Assembly (NCBI GenBank): GCA_002339345.1
Contig: DDKM01000035.1
Span: 1 to 9,375, forward strand
DNA: 9,375 nt
Direction: 5' to 3'
Origin: Firmicutes bacterium UBA2598
GTDB lineage: Bacteria > Bacillota > PH28-bin88
The position numbers and the translations under genes are program-made. The notes under the pieces were generated by a model. The model was not told the DNA's origin. It was given only the letters and a program-made list of their open reading frames with translations, and ran no database searches. Numbering within the stretch: the stretch's first letter is position 1; each line of letters opens with the position of its first letter. Positions 1 to 6,820 of the stretch are shown one piece after another.

Positions 1-1
1 C

Positions 2-406
2 AATCTTATTATTACAGTAGCAGCCGTAATGATATTTAAGGGATACATCGAGGGTTCCGGCGCCATGACCGTTATGGCCGAATACCTGGACCATCTGGGG
101 GTTCCTCTGCTGCTGTTGGCCATTATCCTCCCCCTGTTCACCGGCATAGCCACCGGGTCATCTCTGGCGGGGGTGGGTATTCTATTTCCTATATTTATTC
201 CCCTGATACCGGCGGGAATGGATAAGTTGGCGTTTCTCTCCCTGGTTTATGTCAGCATCATCATTGGATACGTGATTTCTCCGGTCCACATGTGTCTAGT
301 GCTCACCAGGGAGGTTTGCCAGGCACGTTTTGGCGGGTTATTCCCATATCTTTTGCCCACCATGGTGGTCCTCCTGACCACATCCATCTTACAGGTACTG
401 ATTTAA
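2..406 (+). CDS. DUF401 family integral membrane protein, 3' part only
   Basis: The reading frame is open from the left edge of the window, so the N-terminus is missing and 134 residues remain. They are very hydrophobic, with about four membrane helices. A Gly/Ser-rich segment (TGIATGSSLAGVGI) lies between helices, and a motif near the end (GYVISPVHMCLVLTRE) is what I recognise from the C-terminal part of DUF401 proteins, uncharacterised membrane proteins that look like transporters. The substrate is unknown. It stops 26 bases before the deacylase gene in the same direction, so the two may share a transcript. Family assignment is from recalled motif similarity, not a search. Confidence 0.75.
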   Translation, partial: NLIITVAAVMIFKGYIEGSGAMTVMAEYLDHLGVPLLLLAIILPLFTGIATGSSLAGVGILFPIFIPLIPAGMDKLAFLSLVYVSIIIGYVISPVHMCLVLTREVCQARFGGLFPYLLPTMVVLLTTSILQVLI

Positions 407-432
407 CACCTGGCTTGGAGGTGTGGTACATA

Positions 433-915
433 ATGTCCAAGGATAAAACACCGGTTACCCCTGCAGTCCGGATGCTGCGTGCGGCAGGAGTGGAATTTTC
501 CCACCATCCCTATCAGTATGGGGAGGGTGGCGGCACCGCATCCTTTGCCCGGCAGACCGGGGTTGATGAACACAGTGTGATTAAAACTCTGGTGATGGAG
601 GATGAAAGGAAAAACCCCTTGCTGGTATTAATGCACGGCGACCGGCAGGTTTCCACCAAGGAGCTGGCCAGGGTGATGGGAGTAAAGGCGGTATCCCCCT
701 GTGATCCGGCCACAGCCCAGAAACACACCGGTTACATGGTCGGCGGCATCTCGCCCTTTGGCACACGGCGGTCCCTGCCGGTATACATGGAGGAAACCAT
801 TGCCGCACTGCCAGTAATCTATGTCAACGGGGGAAAACGGGGATACCTGGTAGGGTTGTCTCCTGCAGAATTGTTGCGCACTCTGCGGCCGGTCCTGGTA
901 CGGGTGGCGATTTAG
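433..915 (+). CDS. ybaK: YbaK/EbsC-type aminoacyl-tRNA deacylase (probable Cys-tRNA(Pro) deacylase)
   Basis: This 160-residue cytoplasmic protein is close to the usual YbaK length. In the family, these trans-editing enzymes hydrolyse Cys-tRNA(Pro) made in error by prolyl-tRNA synthetase. Visible family features are the N-terminal segment on a small amino acid-binding fold, the VIKTLVM motif containing the conserved lysine (K51), the segment DRQVSTKELARVMG, and the loop GGISPFGTRR near residues 113-122. The chosen ATG has a good ribosome site, GGAGGTG at 417-423, nine bases upstream. The open frame extends further upstream, but that part overlaps the DUF401 gene and has no family character. 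Exact tRNA specificity (Pro versus related editing families) cannot be told from sequence alone. Confidence 0.88.
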   Translation: MSKDKTPVTPAVRMLRAAGVEFSHHPYQYGEGGGTASFARQTGVDEHSVIKTLVMEDERKNPLLVLMHGDRQVSTKELARVMGVKAVSPCDPATAQKHTGYMVGGISPFGTRRSLPVYMEETIAALPVIYVNGGKRGYLVGLSPAELLRTLRPVLVRVAI

Positions 916-953
916 TTTCCGCTTGTAAAGATAGGGGGGTTAAGGTACACTAT

Positions 954-1292
954 ATGGGACAAGTAATGGCCAGCTTGATAATCGGCAGTATCCTGATTGC
1001 TTCAATTGTAACCTTTCAGACCAAACACATCCAGCCCACCTGGGTAGCAGTGGCCAAGTACAACCTGGCGGCCTTCCCGGTGATGTTGGTGGCCAACACC
1101 ATCCTGTTCATCGCCTTCACCAATGGGCAAAAATACTTTGGGTCTCTACCTGCCGTGGTAGGGACCCAGGTGGGCATATACATGCTCAGCCTGGCCCTTT
1201 TGGGCGCATGGTGGCTGAAGCAACCCATCGGCTGGCATACCCTGGCGGGCATCCTCCTTTTGGCAGCTGGGGCGTGGCTGATCAGCGGCTAA
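954..1292 (+). CDS. Small four-helix membrane protein, DMT/SMR-like
   Basis: The product is 112 residues and almost entirely membrane-embedded, with helices at roughly residues 4-22, 35-56, 66-87 and 93-111. The size, four-helix plan and last helix (WHTLAGILLLAAGAWLI) resemble small multidrug resistance or half-size drug/metabolite transporters. I do not see the classic membrane glutamate in the first helix that defines proton-coupled SMR pumps, so a transport function is only a suggestion. The start ATG is preceded by a weak ribosome site (TAAGG at 941-945); an in-frame ATG at 966 is an alternative. It lies 38 bases after ybaK and 54 before nhaC, all in one direction. Confidence 0.6.
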   Translation: MGQVMASLIIGSILIASIVTFQTKHIQPTWVAVAKYNLAAFPVMLVANTILFIAFTNGQKYFGSLPAVVGTQVGIYMLSLALLGAWWLKQPIGWHTLAGILLLAAGAWLISG

Positions 1293-1346
1293 ACGGGACC
1301 AGGCCGGGATGCTTTGTCACTACAATCTGGCCGTCGAGGTGAGTGT

Positions 1347-2747
1347 ATGTCCCGTGGGTCCCAGGAGTTGCCCTTTGGGCAAGCTCTTTTTTTAATTTCA
1401 ACAACGCTGGTTACGATCGCCGCAGCGGTTTTTTACCTGCGGGTGCCGGTGTATTATGCTCTAGCTGGTAGCCTGGCCGTTGCCATGGCAGCCGGTTTGG
1501 TTAACGGGTGGTTGCCTTCCCAGTTCATCCAGTCTGCCGGGCACGGCATCCGGTCAGTGCTGCCAGTTCTGGCCATTCTAGCGGTAATCGGCATCCTGAG
1601 TGCCCTGTGGATGGCCAACGGTACCATTGCGGCCATCGTTTACTACGGCATCAAGACCATTCATCCTCAGTACATGGTGATCACCTCATTCCTGCTGGCT
1701 TCCGCCACCTCCATGCTGTTGGGTTCATCCATTGCCACCCTATCCACGTTGGGAGCAGCGGTGGTGACCTTGGGGAAGGGTGTCGGCTTGTCACCGGCCC
1801 TCCTGGCCGGTGCTCTGGTATCCGGCGCCATGTTGGGGGATAGAACATCCCCCCTTTCCAGTACATTTCACCTTGCGGCTTCCACAACGGAAACGGATCC
1901 TGACAAGGGCCAGCGCATTTTGATCACCACACTGATTCCCGCATCTGTGATTTCCATGGCCGCCTACTGGTTTTGGGGAATGCAGATTGCACCAAGTCCG
2001 GTATTGCCGGGGGCGAGCCTTACCGGGGCGTTGATGAACTACTTTAGCATCCGGCCGTGGTTTCTCCTGCCACCCCTTTTGATTATTTGGCTGGTCCTTC
2101 GCAGAATATCTACCAAGCGAGCCCTGATCTGGGGTTGTCTGGCGGGTGTGGTTACCGGTGTTGTGTCTGGTAATCTTCCCTTGCCGGACATCGTACCCAC
2201 GGCGGTATTTGGCGCCCAGGGACCGGAGGCTCCGGAACTTACCGGCCTGTTCAAAGGCGGGGGGCTGATGGGAATGAAAAATCCCATTCTGATCATCATT
2301 TTTGCTGGTGCCCTAAATGGGGTGATGGAACGCATTGGGGTGATGCAGGCACTGATGGGCCGGTTTTTGCACCGGGTGCAGGGGGTGGGTGGACTCACCC
2401 TTGCCACCGTGGCCATGGGCGGCATTGTCGCTGCGGTAGCCTGCAACCAGGCGCTGGCGGTAATTATACCTGCTCGCCTGTTCCGGCCGGCATTTCACCG
2501 GCGGGGTCTTGGTCCGGAGGTGCTGATGCGGGTGATTGCCGATTCCGGTATGGTGCTGCCCGTGCTCATTCCGTGGAACCTGTTGTCCATTTTGGCTTCC
2601 TCGGCCATCGGAGTTCCTGCGCCATCCTATGCCCTTTACGCGGTGCTGGTTTGGGTATTGCCGGTACTAACACTGGTGTACCCTTGTAATGACCAGGGGG
2701 ATGCGGGCAGGGCGACCAGCACCGTGAAGCGTACGGCCGCCCTTTGA
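1347..2747 (+). CDS. nhaC: NhaC family Na+/H+ (or organic anion/Na+) antiporter
   Basis: This 466-residue polytopic membrane protein has about eleven or twelve hydrophobic segments, the normal size for NhaC. Diagnostic segments are GAMLGDRTSPLSSTFHLAA beginning near residue 160, with the Asp and Ser/Pro pattern of the family's discontinuous helix region, then GGGLMGMKNP in the second half, the ACNQALAVIIPARLF stretch, and LIPWN at about 407-411. NhaC proteins exchange Na+ for H+ at the cell membrane; relatives exchange malate/lactate or other substrates, so the ion specificity is not certain. I chose the ATG at 1347 because GAGGTGA lies just upstream at 1336-1342. A TTG at 1314 would add eleven polar residues. 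The gene ends 2 bases before the end of the convergent thioesterase gene. Confidence 0.85.
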   Translation: MSRGSQELPFGQALFLISTTLVTIAAAVFYLRVPVYYALAGSLAVAMAAGLVNGWLPSQFIQSAGHGIRSVLPVLAILAVIGILSALWMANGTIAAIVYYGIKTIHPQYMVITSFLLASATSMLLGSSIATLSTLGAAVVTLGKGVGLSPALLAGALVSGAMLGDRTSPLSSTFHLAASTTETDPDKGQRILITTLIPASVISMAAYWFWGMQIAPSPVLPGASLTGALMNYFSIRPWFLLPPLLIIWLVLRRISTKRALIWGCLAGVVTGVVSGNLPLPDIVPTAVFGAQGPEAPELTGLFKGGGLMGMKNPILIIIFAGALNGVMERIGVMQALMGRFLHRVQGVGGLTLATVAMGGIVAAVACNQALAVIIPARLFRPAFHRRGLGPEVLMRVIADSGMVLPVLIPWNLLSILASSAIGVPAPSYALYAVLVWVLPVLTLVYPCNDQGDAGRATSTVKRTAAL

Positions 2748-2749
2748 TG

Positions 2750-3157
2750 TCATCCCTTTTCACTCCGGTGAACCACGCCTTCTGCCAGGGCAATACGTTC
2801 CCCCCCGGGGGTTGAGATGGCAATCCTGTACAGACCAGTACGCCCGGTTAAATAATCCTCCTCCGCCACAGCCACTAACTCGTCTCCCTTGCCGGTAGCC
2901 CGTAGGAAGTAAATGTCCATATGTAATGCCACCGCCTTCTTGCCGCGGGAGTTGCTGGCGGTGGCAAAGGCCATGTCCGCCAGGGCAAACACAGCAGCCC
3001 CATGGGTCATCCCGTAACCGTTTAGGTGCCGGTTATCCACCACCAGCCTGGTTTTGGCATAACCCGGTCCTGCCTCCAGGATCTCTATTCCCAAATGTTT
3101 GGCCAGCAAATCCTTGGTCATGCATTCCGGTATCTCGCACCTGTCATGCAAAGCCAT
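2750..3157 (-). CDS. PaaI-like hotdog-fold thioesterase
   Basis: This 135-residue protein has the single-hotdog layout of the PaaI/YdiI group, which hydrolyse acyl- or aryl-CoA thioesters and act as tetramers. The segment from N46 to D61 (NGYGMTHGAAVFALAD) matches the active-site pattern of an Asn-Gly, then His-Gly, then a helix carrying the catalytic Asp; here these are N46, H52 and D61. The ATG start is preceded by a strong ribosome site (GGGGGAG, read on the minus strand at about 3163-3169). The gene stands alone on this strand, back-to-back with the DUF5317 operon and tail-to-tail with nhaC. The substrate cannot be inferred because no neighbouring CoA-pathway gene is present. Confidence 0.85.
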   Translation of the reverse strand: MALHDRCEIPECMTKDLLAKHLGIEILEAGPGYAKTRLVVDNRHLNGYGMTHGAAVFALADMAFATASNSRGKKAVALHMDIYFLRATGKGDELVAVAEEDYLTGRTGLYRIAISTPGGERIALAEGVVHRSEKG

Positions 3158-3272
3158 CGACTCCCCCTCTTTTTCCAGGTTCTTTCGCCAAGACCGTGTG
3201 GTTTCCCTGCCAGCCGGACAGGAAGTCCTTTTGGGGTTGCCCGAACCCTTATGATCCTGGGAATCCGTTTAT

Positions 3273-3292
3273 TTTGGACACTTTTGTCTAAA
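3273..3292. promoter_or_regulatory. Imperfect palindrome, candidate operator
   Basis: TTTGGACA and TGTCTAAA form two eight-base arms around a four-base spacer (CTTT), with one mismatch. It lies in the divergent intergenic region between the thioesterase start (3157) and the DUF5317 start (3445), about 33 bases upstream of a possible promoter. The symmetry and size suit a dimeric repressor or activator, but no regulator gene is adjacent and I cannot name one. It could be chance. Confidence 0.25.
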
Positions 3293-3324
3293 TATTGTGC
3301 CCAGTGCGGCCTGCCTGTCTGTCC

Positions 3325-3354
3325 TTACCAAAGACATCGGAAAAAGTCGATAAA
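3325..3354 (+). promoter_or_regulatory. Possible housekeeping-sigma promoter for the DUF5317/agr run
   Basis: TTACCA (3325-3330) and GATAAA (3349-3354) each match four of six consensus positions, with 18 bases between them. They are followed by an A/T-rich stretch just upstream of the first gene's ribosome site. It is the best candidate seen in the 287-base divergent gap, but it is only a weak consensus match. Confidence 0.25.
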
Positions 3355-3444
3355 AAATTCTAACTCTTTTGGAGGAAGCAGGTGATTTTTGGCGAAGATA
3401 GAATAACCTTCCAGGCAGGGAGTGACAAATTGGCGGAGGGAAAA

Positions 3445-3999
3445 ATGTATATTGACATACTTGCAATGGGTCTACTGGCCGGTTTGCTAAAGGGTGGAAG
3501 GCTCAGTAATTTGGGCAAAATGCCCCTGCGCGGATTGGGATGGTTTATCTTCCTTGGTGGATTGGAACTGGTAATGGTTTTTACCCAGAGTCCGGAACGG
3601 CAGCTGCTGTACCGTTGGGCTACAATGTTGGCGGCGGTGCTGGTAGTAGGGCTGCTATGGATGAACCGCCACCTGCCCGGCGTCCGGTTGGTACTATTGG
3701 GAGCTTTCTTAAACATTGCGGTTATGGCCGCCAATGGCGGCCGGATGCCAGTTCTGGAGTGGGCGGCGATTGCTTCCGGGCAGGTAGCATATCTCCCGGA
3801 ACTGATTGATGGTACAGCAACCAGGCATGTTCTGTTGGGAACCAGCACACCCCTACCGATCCTGGCCGATATTATTCCTCTACCCCCACCCTATCCAGTA
3901 CCACGGGTTCTTTCCATTGGCGACCTGGCCATCTTTGCTGGGGTAATCCGAGTGGTGGTCTGGGGGATGAAGGTCCATGAACGGTTGCACGCACACTAA
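3445..3999 (+). CDS. DUF5317 family membrane protein
   Basis: The product is 184 residues with about four to five membrane helices. From the start the sequence reads MYIDILAMGLLAGLLKGGRL, which is how I recall DUF5317 proteins beginning; the later segments NIAVMAANGGRMPV and the Gly-Asp pair before the last helix (SIGDLAIFAGVIRVV) also fit. The function is unknown. I chose the ATG at 3445, with GGAGGG at 3435-3440, on family grounds. An in-frame GTG at 3382 has an equally good site (GGAGGAA at 3371-3377) and would add 21 polar residues, so the true start is open. It is the first gene of a run continuing through the HD-GYP and agr-like genes. Confidence 0.75.
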   Translation: MYIDILAMGLLAGLLKGGRLSNLGKMPLRGLGWFIFLGGLELVMVFTQSPERQLLYRWATMLAAVLVVGLLWMNRHLPGVRLVLLGAFLNIAVMAANGGRMPVLEWAAIASGQVAYLPELIDGTATRHVLLGTSTPLPILADIIPLPPPYPVPRVLSIGDLAIFAGVIRVVVWGMKVHERLHAH

Positions 4000-4021
4000 G
4001 CGGTGAAAGGAGGTGTGGTTA

Positions 4022-4117
4022 GTGAAGAATATGCACGTGCGGTGGATTGTGGTTCTGATGGCATTGGCATCATTGGTGATGACGGTTGCCTCCCACTGGC
4101 GGTGGGGCCCCAATTAA
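4022..4117 (+). CDS. 31-residue single-helix membrane peptide (hypothetical)
   Basis: A GTG start at 4022 lies eight bases after a strong ribosome site, AAAGGAGG at 4006-4013, in the gap between DUF5317 and the HD-GYP gene. The product has a basic N-terminus (MKNMHVRW), one hydrophobic helix of about 15 residues (IVVLMALASLVMTVA) and a short polar tail with His, Trp and Arg (SHWRWGPN). By the positive-inside rule the N-terminus would be cytoplasmic. It ends 26 bases before the HD-GYP start. I recognise no family. The ribosome site and membrane-like composition are the evidence that it is real; it could still be a translated leader for the next gene. Confidence 0.55.
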   Translation: MKNMHVRWIVVLMALASLVMTVASHWRWGPN

Positions 4118-4143
4118 AGTACACTAAAGCAGGAGGGGGGGCC

Positions 4144-5433
4144 ATGACCCGAATCTGGCCATATGTTCTGGCGCTGGATGCGGTCGCCTTGGTCGTATTC
4201 TGGTATAGCTTGCAAGGTCCCACCATCCATTTTCCCTGGGTCCTGCTGGCGGCGGCGATATTTACCATAACCGAGATGCACCCGCTGAACATTAATGATG
4301 ACGGGGACCTGTCGGTGGGCTTGTCGGTAAGAATCGCCGCCCTTCTTTTTTTCGGCCTGCAAGCTACCCTGACCAGTGTGGTGATGGGGGAACTGGCCTA
4401 TGGCGTAATCAATCGACGGCCCATGATCAAAACCTTTTTCAATACAGGCCAGACGGTGTTGTCCACCGCTTTGCCCTATTATATTTTTACAGGGTTGGGG
4501 GGCATACCGGGAAGTCTTACCGTCCATGCCTTTACCCTACCCCTCAGCTATATTTTTATTAATACCCTGCTGGTTTCCTGGATCCTGGCCCTGTCCCAGC
4601 GCCAGGGTCTTTGGCGCACTTGGGTGATCCTGAACAAGGACACCCTGGCCTACAGTATTATCCTGGGCATCGGCGGTCTGTCCTTCGGCGGGTTGCTGTT
4701 GTCTTACGATTGGCTGGGCCTGGTGTTGGTCGGGGTATTGGTGGTTTGTCTGCGGGCGGTGCTTTACCAGGCCAGCTTCAACCTGCGCATTATGAAGGAC
4801 CGTTACCTGCAGACGGTCAGGGTGCTCATCACCGCCCTGGAGCACAGGGATCCGTACACCTACGGTCATTCCAGCCGTGTGGCGGTTTGGTGCCGGAAAA
4901 TCGCTGTCGAAATGGGGCTGCCACCGGAAGAGGTTGCTGTGATAGAACTGGGAGGTCTGGTGCACGACGTGGGTAAGGTGGGTGTGCCGGACATGATTCT
5001 TAACAAACCGGACCGGTTGACGCAGGAAGAGTTTGACCGGATTAAGGAACATACCATCATCGGTGAACGGATCCTCCTGGCCATGGAGGGGATGGCCGAA
5101 GTGGCACTCATGGCCAGGCAGCACCACCTGTATTACACCTCTGGCGGGCGTAGTTATCCCGACGAACTGCCCGGCCGGGAGGCCTATGTTGGGTCCCGCA
5201 TTTTGAGCGTGGCGGATGCCTGGGATGCCATGACCTCCGACCGGCCCTACCGGGACGCCTTTACTCCCGAGCAGGCGGTGGCGGAGTTGAAAGCCAACAA
5301 GGGTATCCAGTTTGATCCGGTGGTCATCGACGCCTTTTTACGGGTGATCCACCGGGAGGGTCTGGTGCAGGAGGGTACCGCCGGTCATGCCGGCCAGGGA
5401 CGGAAAAACACCGCTTGCCAGCAGGTTTGCTAG
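4144..5433 (+). CDS. Membrane-anchored HD-GYP domain protein (probable c-di-GMP phosphodiesterase)
   Basis: The protein has 429 residues. The first 210 or so form about six or seven membrane helices with no recognised ligand-binding domain; residues ~225-405 form the HD-GYP domain. Metal-ligand candidates present are the His of YGHSSRV (242), the HDVGK motif (274-278), the His of KEHTIIGE (303), the HH pair (327-328) and the Asp of SVADAWDAM (358). HD-GYP proteins hydrolyse cyclic-di-GMP or related dinucleotides. The signature loop is unusual: HHLYYTSGGRSYPDEL replaces the usual HHE-W-DG-GYP pattern, with two extra residues and Ser for the Gly of GYP. The ATG at 4144 has an excellent ribosome site (AGGAGGGGGG, 4130-4139); the upstream in-frame extension overlaps the 31-residue peptide gene. 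agrB follows 52 bases later. Confidence 0.88.
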   Translation: MTRIWPYVLALDAVALVVFWYSLQGPTIHFPWVLLAAAIFTITEMHPLNINDDGDLSVGLSVRIAALLFFGLQATLTSVVMGELAYGVINRRPMIKTFFNTGQTVLSTALPYYIFTGLGGIPGSLTVHAFTLPLSYIFINTLLVSWILALSQRQGLWRTWVILNKDTLAYSIILGIGGLSFGGLLLSYDWLGLVLVGVLVVCLRAVLYQASFNLRIMKDRYLQTVRVLITALEHRDPYTYGHSSRVAVWCRKIAVEMGLPPEEVAVIELGGLVHDVGKVGVPDMILNKPDRLTQEEFDRIKEHTIIGERILLAMEGMAEVALMARQHHLYYTSGGRSYPDELPGREAYVGSRILSVADAWDAMTSDRPYRDAFTPEQAVAELKANKGIQFDPVVIDAFLRVIHREGLVQEGTAGHAGQGRKNTACQQVC

Positions 5434-5485
5434 TTTTGCCCCTGAAAGAAGGAATAAATCAATATATGGCGAAGATAACCATATT

Positions 5486-6133
5486 ATGTTGAGTGATCAA
5501 TTATTAACCAGGGTGGCCGCCTTCCTGGCCAGGGAAACCGGCCGGGATGCCGATGTGCTGCTTTTCGGCTTGCGCCTGTTCTGGACAAGTTTTTCCGGAT
5601 ATGCCACCCTTATCGCGGTGGGGGCGTTGCTGGGCATCCTGCCCCATGCCCTTATTGCCGGTGTCACTGCAGCGGTGCTGCGGGTTTTTTCCGGCGGTGC
5701 CCATGCCTCCTCCCCCGGCAGGTGCAACCTGATTGGAGTCACCGTCTTTGTTGCTTTAGGTTTGGTGGTCAAGTTCCATGGGACATTGGCCGCTTTGGCG
5801 CTTAAATTCCTGTTTCCCGGCCTTGCCCTGATCGGGTTGGCCATTGCCTATAAATACGTTCCCGCCGATACACCCGGCAAGCCCATTACTTCCCGGGTGC
5901 AGAAAAGATACCTGCGGGCCGTCACCTTTTCCCTCCTTCTCCTGTGGGGGGTGGGGGGGCTACTATGGGTACTGGGGCCCCTTGCCGGTATCTTTTCACC
6001 GGAGGTGGTCTTGTCCATGAGCCTGGGGCTGGCCTGGCAACTGTTCACCCTCACCCCCCTGGGATACCGGGTGGTAGAGGGGGTGGACAGCCTGCTTAAA
6101 ATAGCATGCAGAGAAGGGAGGTGCCAGAAATGA
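5486..6133 (+). CDS. agrB: AgrB-type autoinducer-processing membrane protease
   Basis: The product is 215 residues with about five to six membrane helices. The catalytic pair is clear in VFSGGAHASSPGRC: His73 and Cys80, seven residues apart as in staphylococcal AgrB (His77/Cys84). AgrB cuts the C-terminal tail of the AgrD propeptide, holds the core as a thioester on its Cys, and promotes ring closure. The start at 5486 is chosen because family homology begins there (MLSDQLLTRVAAFLARETG). The frame is open back to 5387, but that part overlaps the HD-GYP gene. The ribosome site is weak (GAAGA at 5471-5475), so translation may depend on upstream reading. Its stop overlaps the agrD-like start by four bases (ATGA). 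Confidence 0.9.
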   Translation: MLSDQLLTRVAAFLARETGRDADVLLFGLRLFWTSFSGYATLIAVGALLGILPHALIAGVTAAVLRVFSGGAHASSPGRCNLIGVTVFVALGLVVKFHGTLAALALKFLFPGLALIGLAIAYKYVPADTPGKPITSRVQKRYLRAVTFSLLLLWGVGGLLWVLGPLAGIFSPEVVLSMSLGLAWQLFTLTPLGYRVVEGVDSLLKIACREGRCQK

Positions 6134-6252
6134 AGAGGTTGTTTTTGACCCTGGTAGCCGCATTGGTGACCCTGCTGGCCTATGCCAACGTGGCGGCCGC
6201 TACCGGTAATTGGAGCTACCAGCCGGAGGTGCCCGGCAAGCTGCGCAAGTAG
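6130..6252 (+). CDS. agrD: AgrD-like cyclic lactone autoinducer propeptide, Cys replaced by Thr
   Basis: A 40-residue propeptide begins in the ATGA overlap with agrB. It has a strong ribosome site, AAGGGAGGTG at 6114-6123, six bases upstream and inside agrB. Residues 1-23 form a hydrophobic, amphipathic leader with Lys2/Arg3. The C-terminal tail YQPEVPGKLRK (30-40) is the AgrB recognition region, with PEVP identical to the S. aureus one. Aligning on Pro32 places the five-residue ring at T25-G-N-W-S29, against C-D-F-I-M in S. aureus AgrD-I. The ring nucleophile is therefore Thr25 (codon 6202-6204), not Cys, and the peptide has no Cys at all. If processed, the product would be an oxygen-ester lactone. 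The identity is firm from position, size and tail; the mature peptide's N-terminus cannot be predicted. Confidence 0.85.
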   Translation: MKRLFLTLVAALVTLLAYANVAAATGNWSYQPEVPGKLRK

Positions 6253-6320
6253 GAAAAACAACGCGATCCTGGGGAGTGGAATAAAGAGATCATAGACAGC
6301 AAAGGGAAGACGGAAAGGAA

Positions 6321-6800
6321 GTGCTCTCCTTGGAGGACCTGCGCGTCCTGTTTTTTTTGCATGTTGTGGAATCCTTTTTACTGGCGGCCACCGGCCTGCG
6401 CCTCTTCGGCCACCGGGGCCGGCTGTGGCAATATCTGGCCGTGGGGGTTACCCACGGGTTCCTGGTATGGCTGGTCAGGGGTATTTACCGCACTTATGGC
6501 ATTCCCTTTGGTACCCATACCCTCATCCTTGGATTGCTCCTTATTGTATTGATCAGGTTGGTGATCAAGGTTGACTGGAATACCGCCCTGGGGGCTTCCC
6601 TGGTCAGTTTATGCCTTATCCTTCTGGGCAGCGCCTTTTCCGATCTGGTGGCCAGCGCCCTTTACCTCAAGACTCCTGACATTTTAGCCAATCCGTGGGT
6701 CCACGTCCTCATCGGGTACATCGAAAACATATTTTTGTTGGCCATGCTGGTGGCCAACAGAGTATACGGGTTTACCATTACCAGGTCTTTAGAGGTTTAG
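6321..6800 (+). CDS. Five-helix membrane protein, probable separate sensor part of an AgrC-like receptor
   Basis: The product is about 159 residues with five predicted helices (roughly 8-28, 36-55, 64-83, 86-112 and 126-146) and short loops. It has no catalytic domain. It sits between agrD and the kinase gene, where canonical agr loci have a single agrC encoding a multi-helix sensor fused to a kinase. The size and helix count match an AgrC sensor half, so I infer it is the peptide-sensing subunit; the sequence itself shows no family motif I can name. The start is uncertain: GTG at 6321 abuts AAGGAA, while TTG at 6330 has AAGGAAG at a better distance (about eight bases) and gives MEDLRVLFF. 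It ends 20 bases before the kinase ATG, in a different frame. Confidence 0.65.
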   Translation: MLSLEDLRVLFFLHVVESFLLAATGLRLFGHRGRLWQYLAVGVTHGFLVWLVRGIYRTYGIPFGTHTLILGLLLIVLIRLVIKVDWNTALGASLVSLCLILLGSAFSDLVASALYLKTPDILANPWVHVLIGYIENIFLLAMLVANRVYGFTITRSLEV

Positions 6801-6820
6801 GTTATGAGCGGGGGAAGGCC

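Noticed and set aside
3391..5477. Exact ten-base repeat GGCGAAGATA near the DUF5317 start (3391-3400) and before agrB (5468-5477).
   Set aside because: Only two copies of a ten-base word made of common codons, one inside or at the edge of a possible coding frame; chance is enough to explain it.
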